Shown here piece after piece: positions 23,785-32,100 of a stretch of DNA of 56,947 nt; the first letter of the stretch is position 1, and each line of letters starts with the position of its first letter. Below the pieces are notes generated by a model that searched no databases, was not told the DNA's origin, and saw only the letters and a program-made list of their open reading frames with translations. The stretch spans positions 1-56,947 of the forward strand of contig JAQBPO010000087.1 of assembly GCA_028287465.1 (NCBI GenBank). The letters run 5' to 3'. Position numbers and translations under genes: made by a program. Source of the stretch: Fibrobacterota bacterium. Its GTDB lineage: Bacteria > Fibrobacterota > Fibrobacteria > UBA11236.

Positions 23785-26445
23785 TCAGGTTTTGGGCTTT
23801 GCCTGGTCGAGCAATTCCCTGATTTTCGCCTGCAAATCGGCTTGGCCGAAGGGCTTCTGCAGGAATTTGGAGGCCGGATCGATGACGCCCCCCGGCAGGA
23901 AGATATTGTCGGTGTAACCGGACATGAAAAGGATCCGGATGTCCGCATGCATCGCCTTGAGCTTTTCGGCGAGGACCGCGCCGTTCATGTTGGGCATCAC
24001 GACATCCGTGAGCAAGAGGTCGATGCTGCGGCATTTGCCCCCCAATGCCAGGGCCGTGGCCCCGTCCTTGGCTTCCAGGACGGTATAGCCTTGGGAGGAA
24101 AGGGTGCGCAGGATGAATTTGCGCACGGTTTCCTCGTCCTCCACGAGCAGGATGGTTTCCCTGCGGATGTCCCCGGTCCCTTCCGGCCGAGGCGCCTTCG
24201 CGGCCCTATCGGCGTCCTGTTCCACGATGGGGAGGTAGATCTTGAAGACCGATCCGATCCCGGGCTCGCTTTCCACGTTGATGATGCCGCCGCTCTGCTT
24301 GATGATGCCGTAGACGCTGGATAGGCCAAGACCGGTTCCCTTGCCTATCTCCTTGGTGGTATAGAACGGCTCGAAGATGCGCGCCTTGACGTCCGGGGGC
24401 ATGCCGGTTCCCGTATCGCGCACGGAAAGCATGGCATGCGGCTTGTCGGAGGCGCCTCCCTGGCTCTTGTCCACGATGACGTTGGCCGTTTCGAAGATCA
24501 GACGCCCGCCCGCTTGCATCGCGTCCCTGGCGTTCAGCACCAGGTTGAGGATGATCTGCTGGATCTGCCCCGGATCCGCGCGCACGCTTCCCAGGTTCCG
24601 ATCCAGGCGGGACTCCATCTGGATATGCTCGCCGATGAGGCGCCGGAGCATCCGATCCATGTCCTCCACCGTCTCGTTCAGGTCGAAGACGGTCGGGGCC
24701 AGGATCTGCTTGCGGCTGTAGGCCAGCAATTGCTGGGTCAGGGAAGCGGCCCGGTCCCCGGAGCGCTTGATCTCGCCCAGGAACTCCATGAGCGTATCGT
24801 TCCCGGCAGCCAGGGCCAGGGCCATTTCGCTGTAGCCGTTGATGGCGGTCAGCAGGTTGTTGAAATCGTGCGCGATGCCGCCGGCGAGCCGCCCCACGGC
24901 CTCCATCTTCTGCGCTTGGCGCAATTGGTCCTCGGTATCCTTCAAATCGGTGATGTCGATGCAACTGCCGATATGGCCGAGGAAGGTTCCGTTCTCGGCG
25001 AAGCGGGGGGAACCGGTATCCAGCATCCACCGATAGGACCCGTCGAAACGGAGGTAGCGGTATTCGATGCGGATGGGCGTGCGCGAGGCGTTGGCCTTGT
25101 CGATGGCGAGGCGGGCGCGTTCCTGATCCTCGGGATGAATCCCGTCCGTCGTGTCCATCGCGAGTTCGGCCGGGAGCGTGCGTCCCGTGAACTCGAGCCA
25201 GGGCTTATTGACGTAGACCGGCTTCCCTTGGCTGTCCGTCATCCAAACGAATACGGGGGCGGAATCGGCCATGCTGCGGAAGCGTTTTTCGCTTTCGCTG
25301 ATCGCGTATTCATAGCGTTTCCGGTCGGTGATGTCCCTGCTGATCTTGGAGGCCCCCACGACCTTGCCCCGGCCGTCCAGGATGGGCGAGACCGTCAGGG
25401 AAATCTCGATCAGGCTGCCGTCCTTGCGCAAGCGGACGGATTCGTAGTGGTCGACGAGTTCCCCGGCGCGGATGCGGGCCAGGATCCCGGGTTCCTCGTC
25501 CTCGCGGCCAGGGGGAATCAGGATGGAGCTGACCGGCTTGCCGATGACTTCCCGCGCCGTGTATCCGTATATGCGCTCCGCGCTCTTGTTCCAGGAAAGG
25601 ATGACGCCGTTGAGATCCGTGCCGATGATGGCGTCGTTCGAGTTTTCCACGATGGCGGTGAGGCGCGAGCTGGACTCATGGAGGTCGCGCATGTCCATCA
25701 CCTGCTGGCCGAGTTCGACGGTGGCGCGGCGCAAGGCCTCCTCGGCGCGCTTGCGTTCCGCGATTTCCGCTTCCAGGGCGTTGGCCTTTTGCTGCAAGGC
25801 CGCTATGGAACGCAAGCGTTCCCCGTCCGGGGCTTCATCCTGGTAGGATTCCGCCGGGATGACATGGGCGTGCTCCCTGCAGACCCGATCGAACTGCCTT
25901 CCCTGGGACGAGTCCTGGAAACCCTTGATGGGGTAGGCGCAATAAAGGGAAAAGACGAAGGTCTGCCCCAGCTTGTTCCACAACCGCTCCAACTTGATCG
26001 CCGCTTCCGTGTTCCCGTCCGACCAGAGCAGGGTGACCATCTCGCCGAAGGCGCGCACTCCGGGCCTCCCCAGGGAGGATTTGGCGACCAGGCCGCCGAT
26101 GGCCTGCATGAACCGGTCTTCGTCGGGCATGCCGTCTACCAGGAACTTCCCCAGGGTTTCCCGGGCATCCAGGGAAAGGTATTGGCCGCGCGCTTTCACC
26201 CCGGCCAGGTCGATTCCCTGGGCGGCGAGCTTATCGTCCAATTCGCGGCGATGGGTTTCGTTCGCGATGACCACGGCGCCTTCGCCCGCTCCAAGGCCGG
26301 CGCCCAGGAAGGCGCTTACGGATTGGATGAGGACGGAATCGTCTTCATAAAAGCGCACGAAATGGCCGTCCCGATCCGTTTCCGAAGCGCGGCTCTGGGG
26401 CGCGAAGACCGGGGCGGGGCTTTTTCCGGGGTTTTCCATCTTCAT
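23785..26445 (-). CDS. Hybrid histidine kinase: MEDS, two PAS, HisKA/HATPase and receiver
   Basis: This 886-residue soluble protein begins with a MEDS (DcmR-type) sensory domain (DGHFVRFYEDDSVLIQSVSAF; MVTLLWSDGNTEAAIKLERLW). A short coiled coil (LQQKANALEAEIAERKRAEEAL) leads to two PAS domains (IVENSNDAIIGTDLNGVILSW; SMADSAPVFVWMTDSQGKPVY). The kinase core has the phospho-accepting His in GGIAHDFNNLLTAI and the ATPase motifs NLVLNARDAM, DTGTGMPPDV and GKGTGLGLSSVYG. The C-terminal receiver has ILLVEDEE and acceptor Asp in LLLTDVVMPNMNG. No transmembrane segment is seen. It is followed by the AraC gene. The signal is unknown; MEDS/PAS input suggests small molecules or redox. Confidence 0.93.
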   Translation of the reverse strand: MKMENPGKSPAPVFAPQSRASETDRDGHFVRFYEDDSVLIQSVSAFLGAGLGAGEGAVVIANETHRRELDDKLAAQGIDLAGVKARGQYLSLDARETLGKFLVDGMPDEDRFMQAIGGLVAKSSLGRPGVRAFGEMVTLLWSDGNTEAAIKLERLWNKLGQTFVFSLYCAYPIKGFQDSSQGRQFDRVCREHAHVIPAESYQDEAPDGERLRSIAALQQKANALEAEIAERKRAEEALRRATVELGQQVMDMRDLHESSSRLTAIVENSNDAIIGTDLNGVILSWNKSAERIYGYTAREVIGKPVSSILIPPGREDEEPGILARIRAGELVDHYESVRLRKDGSLIEISLTVSPILDGRGKVVGASKISRDITDRKRYEYAISESEKRFRSMADSAPVFVWMTDSQGKPVYVNKPWLEFTGRTLPAELAMDTTDGIHPEDQERARLAIDKANASRTPIRIEYRYLRFDGSYRWMLDTGSPRFAENGTFLGHIGSCIDITDLKDTEDQLRQAQKMEAVGRLAGGIAHDFNNLLTAINGYSEMALALAAGNDTLMEFLGEIKRSGDRAASLTQQLLAYSRKQILAPTVFDLNETVEDMDRMLRRLIGEHIQMESRLDRNLGSVRADPGQIQQIILNLVLNARDAMQAGGRLIFETANVIVDKSQGGASDKPHAMLSVRDTGTGMPPDVKARIFEPFYTTKEIGKGTGLGLSSVYGIIKQSGGIINVESEPGIGSVFKIYLPIVEQDADRAAKAPRPEGTGDIRRETILLVEDEETVRKFILRTLSSQGYTVLEAKDGATALALGGKCRSIDLLLTDVVMPNMNGAVLAEKLKAMHADIRILFMSGYTDNIFLPGGVIDPASKFLQKPFGQADLQAKIRELLDQAKPKT

Positions 26446-26665
26446 TCGGGAACCCCTGGTCGCATTCCTGTTACGGGAACCGGGCGGATTTCAGGCATTT
26501 TGCCGGCTCGGAGTAATCTAGAAAACTGGCCATCCTGGTACAACAGGTTTGATTTCCGCGCGGGTTCGCGCCATGCGATTGCGATTCCATTGGGATCCGG
26601 CGAAAGGTATTTTATAAGTCTGGCCGCCATCGGGCCCAATCCCACCATCAAGAGTAGGGGACTGT

Positions 26666-27142
26666 ATGAGCCTTTTGCAGAAAGGGACGCCGGCGCCGTC
26701 CTTCAAGCTTCACGCCACCCCGGACCAGGAGCTTTCCCTGGAGGATTTCCGGGGCAAGAACCTGGTCCTGGTCTTCTACCCGGCGGACTGGAGTCCCGTT
26801 TGCGGCGATGAACTCGCCGTGTTCAACGAGGTCCTTCCCATGATCCGCAGGCATAACGCCGAACTCGTCGCCATTTCCGTGGACGGAACCTGGTGCCATC
26901 AGGCGTTCAAGGAGTCCCGCAGATTCGGATTCCCCCTCTTGTCGGATTTCGAGCCGAAAGGGGAGGTATCCCGCAACTACGGCATTTACCGGGAAGGGGA
27001 CGGCGAAAGCGGGCGCGCCTTGTACGTCATCGACGGGGACGGCATCATCCAATGGAGCTACCTCTCGCCGGTGGGGATCAATCCCGGTGCCGAAGGCATC
27101 CTGAAGGCTCTCGAATCGATCCCCGTAAAGGAGGAGGTATGA
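26666..27142 (+). CDS. Peroxiredoxin (AhpC/TSA family)
   Basis: The 158-residue protein has the peroxidatic motif in FYPADWSPVCGDE, with Cys46 as the likely peroxidatic residue, and a second Cys at 77 (VDGTWCHQAF) as candidate resolving residue. The remaining TSA core is present (LVAISVDGT, FPLLSDFEPKGEVSRNYG). It would reduce peroxides in the cytoplasm. It overlaps the DsbA-like gene by 4 nt (ATGA), so the two are made together and the thiol oxidoreductase may serve as its electron partner. An AGTAGGGG site precedes the start. Confidence 0.92.
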   Translation: MSLLQKGTPAPSFKLHATPDQELSLEDFRGKNLVLVFYPADWSPVCGDELAVFNEVLPMIRRHNAELVAISVDGTWCHQAFKESRRFGFPLLSDFEPKGEVSRNYGIYREGDGESGRALYVIDGDGIIQWSYLSPVGINPGAEGILKALESIPVKEEV

Positions 27143-27684
27143 TGGGCGAAGCCAGGCTCACCGTTCCCTTGGAAGAATCCGATCACGTCCAAGGCCCGGC
27201 TGGGGTACCCCTGGAACTGGTCGAATACGGGGACTACCAATGCACGCACTGCCTCAGGGCCTATCCGATAATCAAGCGCCTCCAGCAGAACCTGAAAAGC
27301 AGGCTGCGTTTCGCCTACCGGAACTTCCCCATGACCCAGCAGCATCCCGAAGCCCTGAACGCGGCTAGGGCGGCCGAGGCGGCCGGGCTGCAAGGCCGGT
27401 TCTGGCAGATGCACGATATGCTATTCGAGAACCAGGAATACCTCGATTACGAGAGCCTGCTGCAGTACGCGGCGGAACTGCGGATGGACGTGAACCGTTT
27501 CGCCCGGGATTACCGCAGCCAAAAGGTGGAGGACAAGATCCGGGAGGATTTCGAGAGCGGCGTCCGGAGCGGCGTGAACGGCACCCCGACCTTTTTCATC
27601 AACGGGCTCCGGTATGACGGGGACTGGTCCTTCTATTCCCTGTTCCAGGTGCTCCAAGAGGTGGAGGCCGGGACGAACGTCTGA
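27139..27684 (+). CDS. DsbA-like thiol oxidoreductase (thioredoxin-4 fold, cytoplasmic)
   Basis: The 181-residue product has the active site CTHC (Cys35, Cys38) in VEYGDYQCTHCLRAYP, an inserted helical domain, and the cis-Pro loop NGTPTFFING. No signal peptide is visible, so unlike periplasmic DsbA it should be cytoplasmic. Relatives are often annotated as Na+/H+ antiporter-NhaA-associated or DSBA oxidoreductases. It is coupled to the peroxiredoxin gene (ATGA, with AAAGGAGGAGG just upstream; the second ATG at 27142 is an alternative). Its 3' end overlaps the 3' end of the PepSY gene on the other strand by 86 bp. Confidence 0.9.
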   Translation: MMGEARLTVPLEESDHVQGPAGVPLELVEYGDYQCTHCLRAYPIIKRLQQNLKSRLRFAYRNFPMTQQHPEALNAARAAEAAGLQGRFWQMHDMLFENQEYLDYESLLQYAAELRMDVNRFARDYRSQKVEDKIREDFESGVRSGVNGTPTFFINGLRYDGDWSFYSLFQVLQEVEAGTNV

Positions 27685-28789
27685 CCCGGGAACGGATCCG
27701 ATCATAAACCCTCCGCAACCCGAGGGACATCCCGGTCCAGGCGAGCATCGCCAGGGTGAATGCCGCCAAAGCCGCCGCGATCTGCCCGAGCGGCCCGAAT
27801 CCGCGTCCCGTATGCAGGGCGGCCGTCCAGGACCGCGCCTTCCTTCCCGCGGACATTCCTTCGAAGGGCTCCCATTTCAACAGGGAGCCGGTCCTCGCGT
27901 CCAGGGTCAAGCGGGAACGACGGGAGAACCCCGCGAACCCCGGACTCTCGAAGGTGGCCATCAGGGGCGCGCCGGTTTTGCCCGGCAGGCGGACGACAAG
28001 GCTCCGCCAAACCGGAACCTGATCCGCGGCGCGCATCCGCAGGGAATCCCAGGCCGCGGGATCGGGATCCGGGGCCGTTGCGGCCCCCGCGCCCGGCCTT
28101 TCCCCATCCGAGGCTTTCCGCGCAGGCGGAGCCTGGCTTCCCATAAGGGAGAACAGGAGGCTCTCGGCCCAAGGATAGGCCATGACGGCGCCGGTGAATC
28201 CGCTGACGAGCAGGAGGCCGCCGCTCCAGGCCCCCAAGGTCATGTGCAGGTTACGCTGCCCCGCCCGGCTCGGAAGTGCGGGATCCGGGATCAGGGCCCG
28301 CCTGAACGCAGCCCGGGTGAAGGCGCGCGGCAGCCAGAGCCGCAACCCGGAAAGGACGAGGAACAAAACCACGAGGGCCGAGGCATCGGTGAGGGCCTTG
28401 CCCCTTTTCCCCTCGCCCATCCAACGATGCCAATGCTCTACCGATCGGAAATACCCGCGCAGCGGAGAGGCCTTTCCCGAAACGGTACCGGAATACGGAT
28501 CCAGGTAGACGCTTCCCGCCAGGATCGCCGCGGAGGGATCCGATTCGAACGCCATGGATTCGATGCGGGAGCCGGGGAAGGCTTGCCGGACCTTGGCGAG
28601 GAGTTCTCCCGGCGGCAACGGCGTCGCGCCCGGAGGCGCGGCCACGCGGGATACGCCCCGTTCGGCGATGGCGGTGATTTGGGGCGCGAAAGCCAACAGA
28701 AGGCCGCTGCAGGCCATGGAGAACAGGACCGTTCCTGCGATCAGGCCGGCGGCCAGGTGGGCGGGGAACAGGAACTTCCGGGAATGCAT
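27599..28789 (-). CDS. PepSY-associated transmembrane protein (siderophore-iron reductase type)
   Basis: The start at 28789 has AGGAGGT 7 nt upstream and gives 396 residues. The protein shows the PepSY_TM layout: helix 1 (LAAGLIAGTVLFSMACSGLLLAF), a PepSY-like loop (GELLAKVRQAFPGSRIESM; GSVYLDPYSGTVSG), conserved FRSVEHWHRWM, then helices 2 and 3 (ALVVLFLVLSGLRLWL; LHMTLGAWSGGLLLVSGFTGAVM), and a last helix (IAAALAAFTLAMLAWTGMSLG). The paired His-bearing helices suggest haem binding. Such proteins accompany TonB siderophore receptors and are thought to reduce ferric siderophores. It follows the receptor gene by 16 nt. The Arg/Pro-rich C-terminal tail overlaps the opposite gene. Confidence 0.88.
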   Translation of the reverse strand: MHSRKFLFPAHLAAGLIAGTVLFSMACSGLLLAFAPQITAIAERGVSRVAAPPGATPLPPGELLAKVRQAFPGSRIESMAFESDPSAAILAGSVYLDPYSGTVSGKASPLRGYFRSVEHWHRWMGEGKRGKALTDASALVVLFLVLSGLRLWLPRAFTRAAFRRALIPDPALPSRAGQRNLHMTLGAWSGGLLLVSGFTGAVMAYPWAESLLFSLMGSQAPPARKASDGERPGAGAATAPDPDPAAWDSLRMRAADQVPVWRSLVVRLPGKTGAPLMATFESPGFAGFSRRSRLTLDARTGSLLKWEPFEGMSAGRKARSWTAALHTGRGFGPLGQIAAALAAFTLAMLAWTGMSLGLRRVYDRIRSRVRRSSRPPPLGAPGTGNRRTSPRHTGAR

Positions 28790-28805
28790 TCGGCAACCTC
28801 CTCTT

Positions 28806-31259
28806 CTACATCCGGTAACTGGTGCGGAAGGAAACCCGCCGGGGCGCGGCGAGTTCGACATTGGTTCCCGTGGTCCCGCTCACCCCGACCCGCCGATCAT
28901 CGTTGAGGTTCTCCACGTTCAAGGCCATGTCCACGTTTCCGTCCAGGCGGTAATACAGGCCGGCATCGAGCCGCGCGAACCAGGGGAAGACCAGGGGATC
29001 CGGCGCCGCCGCGGTACGGATGGCGGATATCCGTTCCGTCTGGGCGATGGCCCCGATGCCCGCTCCCAGCCCCCGCAAGGGACCCTCGGCCAGATCATAC
29101 CGGGTGAAAAGGCTGCCCGACCACTCCGGGGTCTTGTCCGCCGGCGCCCCGTCCGCGACGGGATCGATGGCGCTGCGGTTGCGGGCATGGACATAGGCCG
29201 CTCCCAGCATCAGGCGCCATTCGCGTACCGGCCGAATCTCCCCGCCCAGTTCGACTCCGCGGCTGAGGATCCCTTCGCCTTCCCGTTGGGTGTAATACCG
29301 GAGCCCGTGCGCGTTCAAATCGTTCACGTCGGATTGGACCATTACATCGGTCCTTTCGTTCCGGAACAAGGCGAGATCCAGGGATGCGGCCCGGGCCGGC
29401 AGATCGTATTTCGCGCCGACCTCGTAATTCGCCCCGATCTCCGGTCGGAAACCCCGGGCAATGCCGTTCCGGTCCTCGCGTTCGCCGGGAGGGAGGGTAT
29501 AACTGGTCGCATAGCTGGCGTAAAGGGCCCATTCCTTCGAGGCGTTGAAGACGAGGGCGGCGTTCGGCGTCGGCCGCCCGTACCGGGTCGATACCAGGTC
29601 GGCCAGTCCCTTGACGGTGTCGGGCCTGATGCCGGTGCGTGCATAGTCGCGGTCCGGGTGCTCCTGCCCGTAACCGATCCCCAAGGTCAGGATCCACCGT
29701 TCGTCCGCCAGGGAAACCTGGTCCTGGGCGTACACGTTCCACGCGAATGACTTCGCCAGGAAGCCCGGGATCAGGGCCAGGTTGGAATCCTTGGGCGCGG
29801 TTGCCGCCGCTCCCGTATAGATGTTGATGGCGGACTGGTTCCCGCCGGTAGCCGTGGCGGATCGGTCATTGCCGTTGTAGCGCGCGTTGGCTCCGGCCAT
29901 CGCCAGGTTCTTCCATCCGGAGGCCGGCCTGGATTCATAGGAGCCGCCCAGATCCGCGCCGTGGTTGAAGCGTTCGGTTATGGATTTGGCCTGGCGCCTC
30001 TGTACGGTCCAGCTTTCCGGATCGGAGGGGGAAGCCTGCGCCAAGGTCGCGACATTGGGCGTGAATTGGTCCGCTTCGGTGTCATAACCGAGGTATCGGT
30101 AACCGGCCCGCAATTTCAAGGCATCGATCGGGGCGGCGGTGAAGTCCGCTCCCGCGAGGATCTGATCGTCCTGGCGCCCTCCGGCGGACAGGTTCACGTC
30201 CATGGGGGAGAGGTCCCCGAAGTCGAGATCCTCGCGGCCATCGTTCGTCGCGCGCGAAGAGGCCGGGGAGATGGCGGAGCCGCGCCCGGCCGGATGCCAC
30301 ATGCGCGTGAACTGCACGAGCGGGGAAAAGCGGTAACGCCCTTCGGCATCGAGCCTGTAAGCCAGGGACAGGCCGGCGAAGCGGTTCTTGTCCAGGACGT
30401 TGGCCGTGTATTGGCTCATGTCCTCGAGGGTGGCCATGCCCCGGTAGAGAACGCGCCCGTCCCCGGTCAGCGGGCCCGTAACGTCCAGGTCAACACCGTA
30501 GGCGGATGTGTTCCCGACGCCCACGGCGCTGCCGCCGAAGGGGCCGAGGCGGAAATCGGCCCGCCGGGAAGGCGACTCCGAAGGTTTCTTGGAGACCAGA
30601 TTGATGAGGCCCCCCGGCGCCCCCGAAGCCCCGTACAGCAAACCCGCGGGACCCCGGAGCGCCACGACCTGTTCGATGCCGTAGAGGTTGGGGCTGAAAT
30701 CCCCGCCGGCGGCGATCCCGGCGAATCCGTCCACCCGGGTGTCGGCGGCGGCCATCCGCTGGCCGCGGGCGTAATAGTGGTACCCTTCCGTGGCGTTGCT
30801 GTTGATGGCGAGGCCGGGGATATAGGCCATGGTCTGGGCCACGGTCCGGAAGTTCTGTTCCCTCAGCCGTTCGGCGCCGAGCACGGTGAGGCTCCGGGGC
30901 GTTTCGTGAAGGCTCATCGGAATCTTGAAGGCGGTATTATCGATCCCGTCCCCGGGCGACGCCGCGCGGCCGCGGACTTCCTTGGAGGGAAGGTTGAGAA
31001 TGGCTCCGGTCGGTTCCCCGGACGACTCCGGCATCCCGTCCGATAAGGCCACCTCGGGCATGGTCGGGAGGGAATCGGTTCGGCCGGATTCCGGATCGTA
31101 TTCCGCGTCCGTATGCTCGCCCGCAGTCCCGTCCGAATCCGTATACCCGACGACATCCTTTCCCGAATCGTTGGCATCCGCCCATACGGGATGTCCGGTC
31201 AGGAGCAGGCCCGCAAGTAAGACGGCTGAAGTGGGCAAAGAGCGGTTTAGGCCGGACAT
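28806..31259 (-). CDS. TonB-dependent siderophore receptor
   Basis: The start at 31259 (GGAG 6 nt upstream) gives 817 residues. A signal peptide ends near HPVWA. An unusual acidic, Ser/Asp/Glu-rich stretch of about 60 residues follows before the plug domain (SLTVLGAERLREQNFRTV, YIPGLAINSNA, GIEQVVALRGPAGLLYGASG, GGLINLVSKKP). The rest is a 22-strand barrel ending in RVSFRTSYRM. The plug motifs fit ferric-siderophore receptors rather than SusC-type carbohydrate receptors. It is the first gene of a two-gene operon with the PepSY reductase. An inverted repeat at 31325-31346 lies 66 bp upstream and may be the iron-responsive operator. Confidence 0.93.
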   Translation of the reverse strand: MSGLNRSLPTSAVLLAGLLLTGHPVWADANDSGKDVVGYTDSDGTAGEHTDAEYDPESGRTDSLPTMPEVALSDGMPESSGEPTGAILNLPSKEVRGRAASPGDGIDNTAFKIPMSLHETPRSLTVLGAERLREQNFRTVAQTMAYIPGLAINSNATEGYHYYARGQRMAAADTRVDGFAGIAAGGDFSPNLYGIEQVVALRGPAGLLYGASGAPGGLINLVSKKPSESPSRRADFRLGPFGGSAVGVGNTSAYGVDLDVTGPLTGDGRVLYRGMATLEDMSQYTANVLDKNRFAGLSLAYRLDAEGRYRFSPLVQFTRMWHPAGRGSAISPASSRATNDGREDLDFGDLSPMDVNLSAGGRQDDQILAGADFTAAPIDALKLRAGYRYLGYDTEADQFTPNVATLAQASPSDPESWTVQRRQAKSITERFNHGADLGGSYESRPASGWKNLAMAGANARYNGNDRSATATGGNQSAINIYTGAAATAPKDSNLALIPGFLAKSFAWNVYAQDQVSLADERWILTLGIGYGQEHPDRDYARTGIRPDTVKGLADLVSTRYGRPTPNAALVFNASKEWALYASYATSYTLPPGEREDRNGIARGFRPEIGANYEVGAKYDLPARAASLDLALFRNERTDVMVQSDVNDLNAHGLRYYTQREGEGILSRGVELGGEIRPVREWRLMLGAAYVHARNRSAIDPVADGAPADKTPEWSGSLFTRYDLAEGPLRGLGAGIGAIAQTERISAIRTAAAPDPLVFPWFARLDAGLYYRLDGNVDMALNVENLNDDRRVGVSGTTGTNVELAAPRRVSFRTSYRM

Positions 31260-31324
31260 CGAAGGCTCCAAGATAGGCGCAGGAGAGGATCCAGCGCCGG
31301 AAAAAAGATGAAAAAAGAATGAGA

Positions 31325-31346
31325 CTAAATCTCAATCTCGATTTAG
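31325..31346 (-). promoter_or_regulatory. Inverted repeat upstream of siderophore receptor (candidate iron-responsive operator)
   Basis: CTAAATC (31325-31331) and GATTTAG (31340-31346) are perfect complements with an 8-nt centre. The repeat sits in the only AT-rich stretch before the receptor, 66 bp from its start. It does not match the classical E. coli Fur box well, so the regulator is uncertain. Confidence 0.5.
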
Positions 31347-31533
31347 AATATATCCTCGGCACGGGAAACGCGGCAAGGGGGAATCCCCGGTCCGCTCATT
31401 ACCTTGGTCCACGAGCCCATGGGACGCATGGGCGGAACCGTTGATGGGATGCGATGCGTAACATAATCCGGATATGGGATGCGGAAGGATAGGATGGACG
31501 CGGATGACTGCGAAAGGCTTGCGATGGTTCTGA

Positions 31534-31881
31534 ATGGATAAGGAGCGCCTTGCGGAGCTGGAAAAACGGATCGAGGAATCGGGGAACGTCAGACGGGCCT
31601 GCCGTGAAACGGGGATAAGCCGTAGCGCGTATTATAAGCATATCGCCGGATCGGGGGAGGGAACGATAGGGGAGGCGAAACCCGCAAGACCGCACCCACA
31701 GGCGATTTCCCAGGCCTTGCGCGATGGGATCCTCGCGCTATCCCGGGAGTTCCCCGAATGGGGTTGCGATCGCATCGCGTTCTACCTGGAGCTCCGGAAG
31801 GAACGGGTCAGCGCTTCGACCGTGCAGAAGGTGCTGCGGAGGAATGGCCTGGGCGAAAAGACCCAGCGCGGCGCGCGGTAA
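31534..31881 (+). CDS. Transposase-like helix-turn-helix protein, truncated (IS3/IS481-type remnant)
   Basis: The 115-residue product has an N-terminal helix-turn-helix (ELEKRIEESGNVRRACRETGISRSAYYKH) and a second winged-helix-like part (FPEWGCDRIAFYLELRKERVSASTVQKVLRRNGLG). Both resemble the DNA-binding front half of IS3/IS481-type transposases. The DDE catalytic domain that should follow is missing; after the stop at 31881 there is only non-coding DNA with a regulatory palindrome. It is either a decayed element or a domesticated DNA-binding protein. No terminal inverted repeats were found. Confidence 0.6.
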   Translation: MDKERLAELEKRIEESGNVRRACRETGISRSAYYKHIAGSGEGTIGEAKPARPHPQAISQALRDGILALSREFPEWGCDRIAFYLELRKERVSASTVQKVLRRNGLGEKTQRGAR

Positions 31882-31930
31882 GGCCCGGGGACTTCGGCGC
31901 AAGAATCCCTGCTTCCGGGACGAGTTTTTT

Positions 31931-31944
31931 TTCACAGTTGTGAA
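31931..31944. promoter_or_regulatory. Palindromic operator candidate upstream of GH18 gene
   Basis: TTCACA-GT-TGTGAA, a 6+6 palindrome, lies 157 bp before the GH18 start and directly after a run of T. It belongs with the sites at 18131, 18376 and 36564. Confidence 0.55.
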
Positions 31945-32100
31945 CCCCGGGATAACCGGCTTTTTAGCCCGTAATCGGTCACCGGACCCCCGGTTTTGCG
32001 GATTTAGGGAAAGCCCCGGCGCGCATTGCGGCGGGTTTATGGGGAGTCCTTATCCGTACGCCGCATTATGGTATGGACCGGAGTGTAACCGGGAGAGTCG

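Noticed and set aside
31534-31881. Complete insertion sequence
   Set aside because: No catalytic domain, terminal inverted repeats or target duplication could be found around the helix-turn-helix gene.
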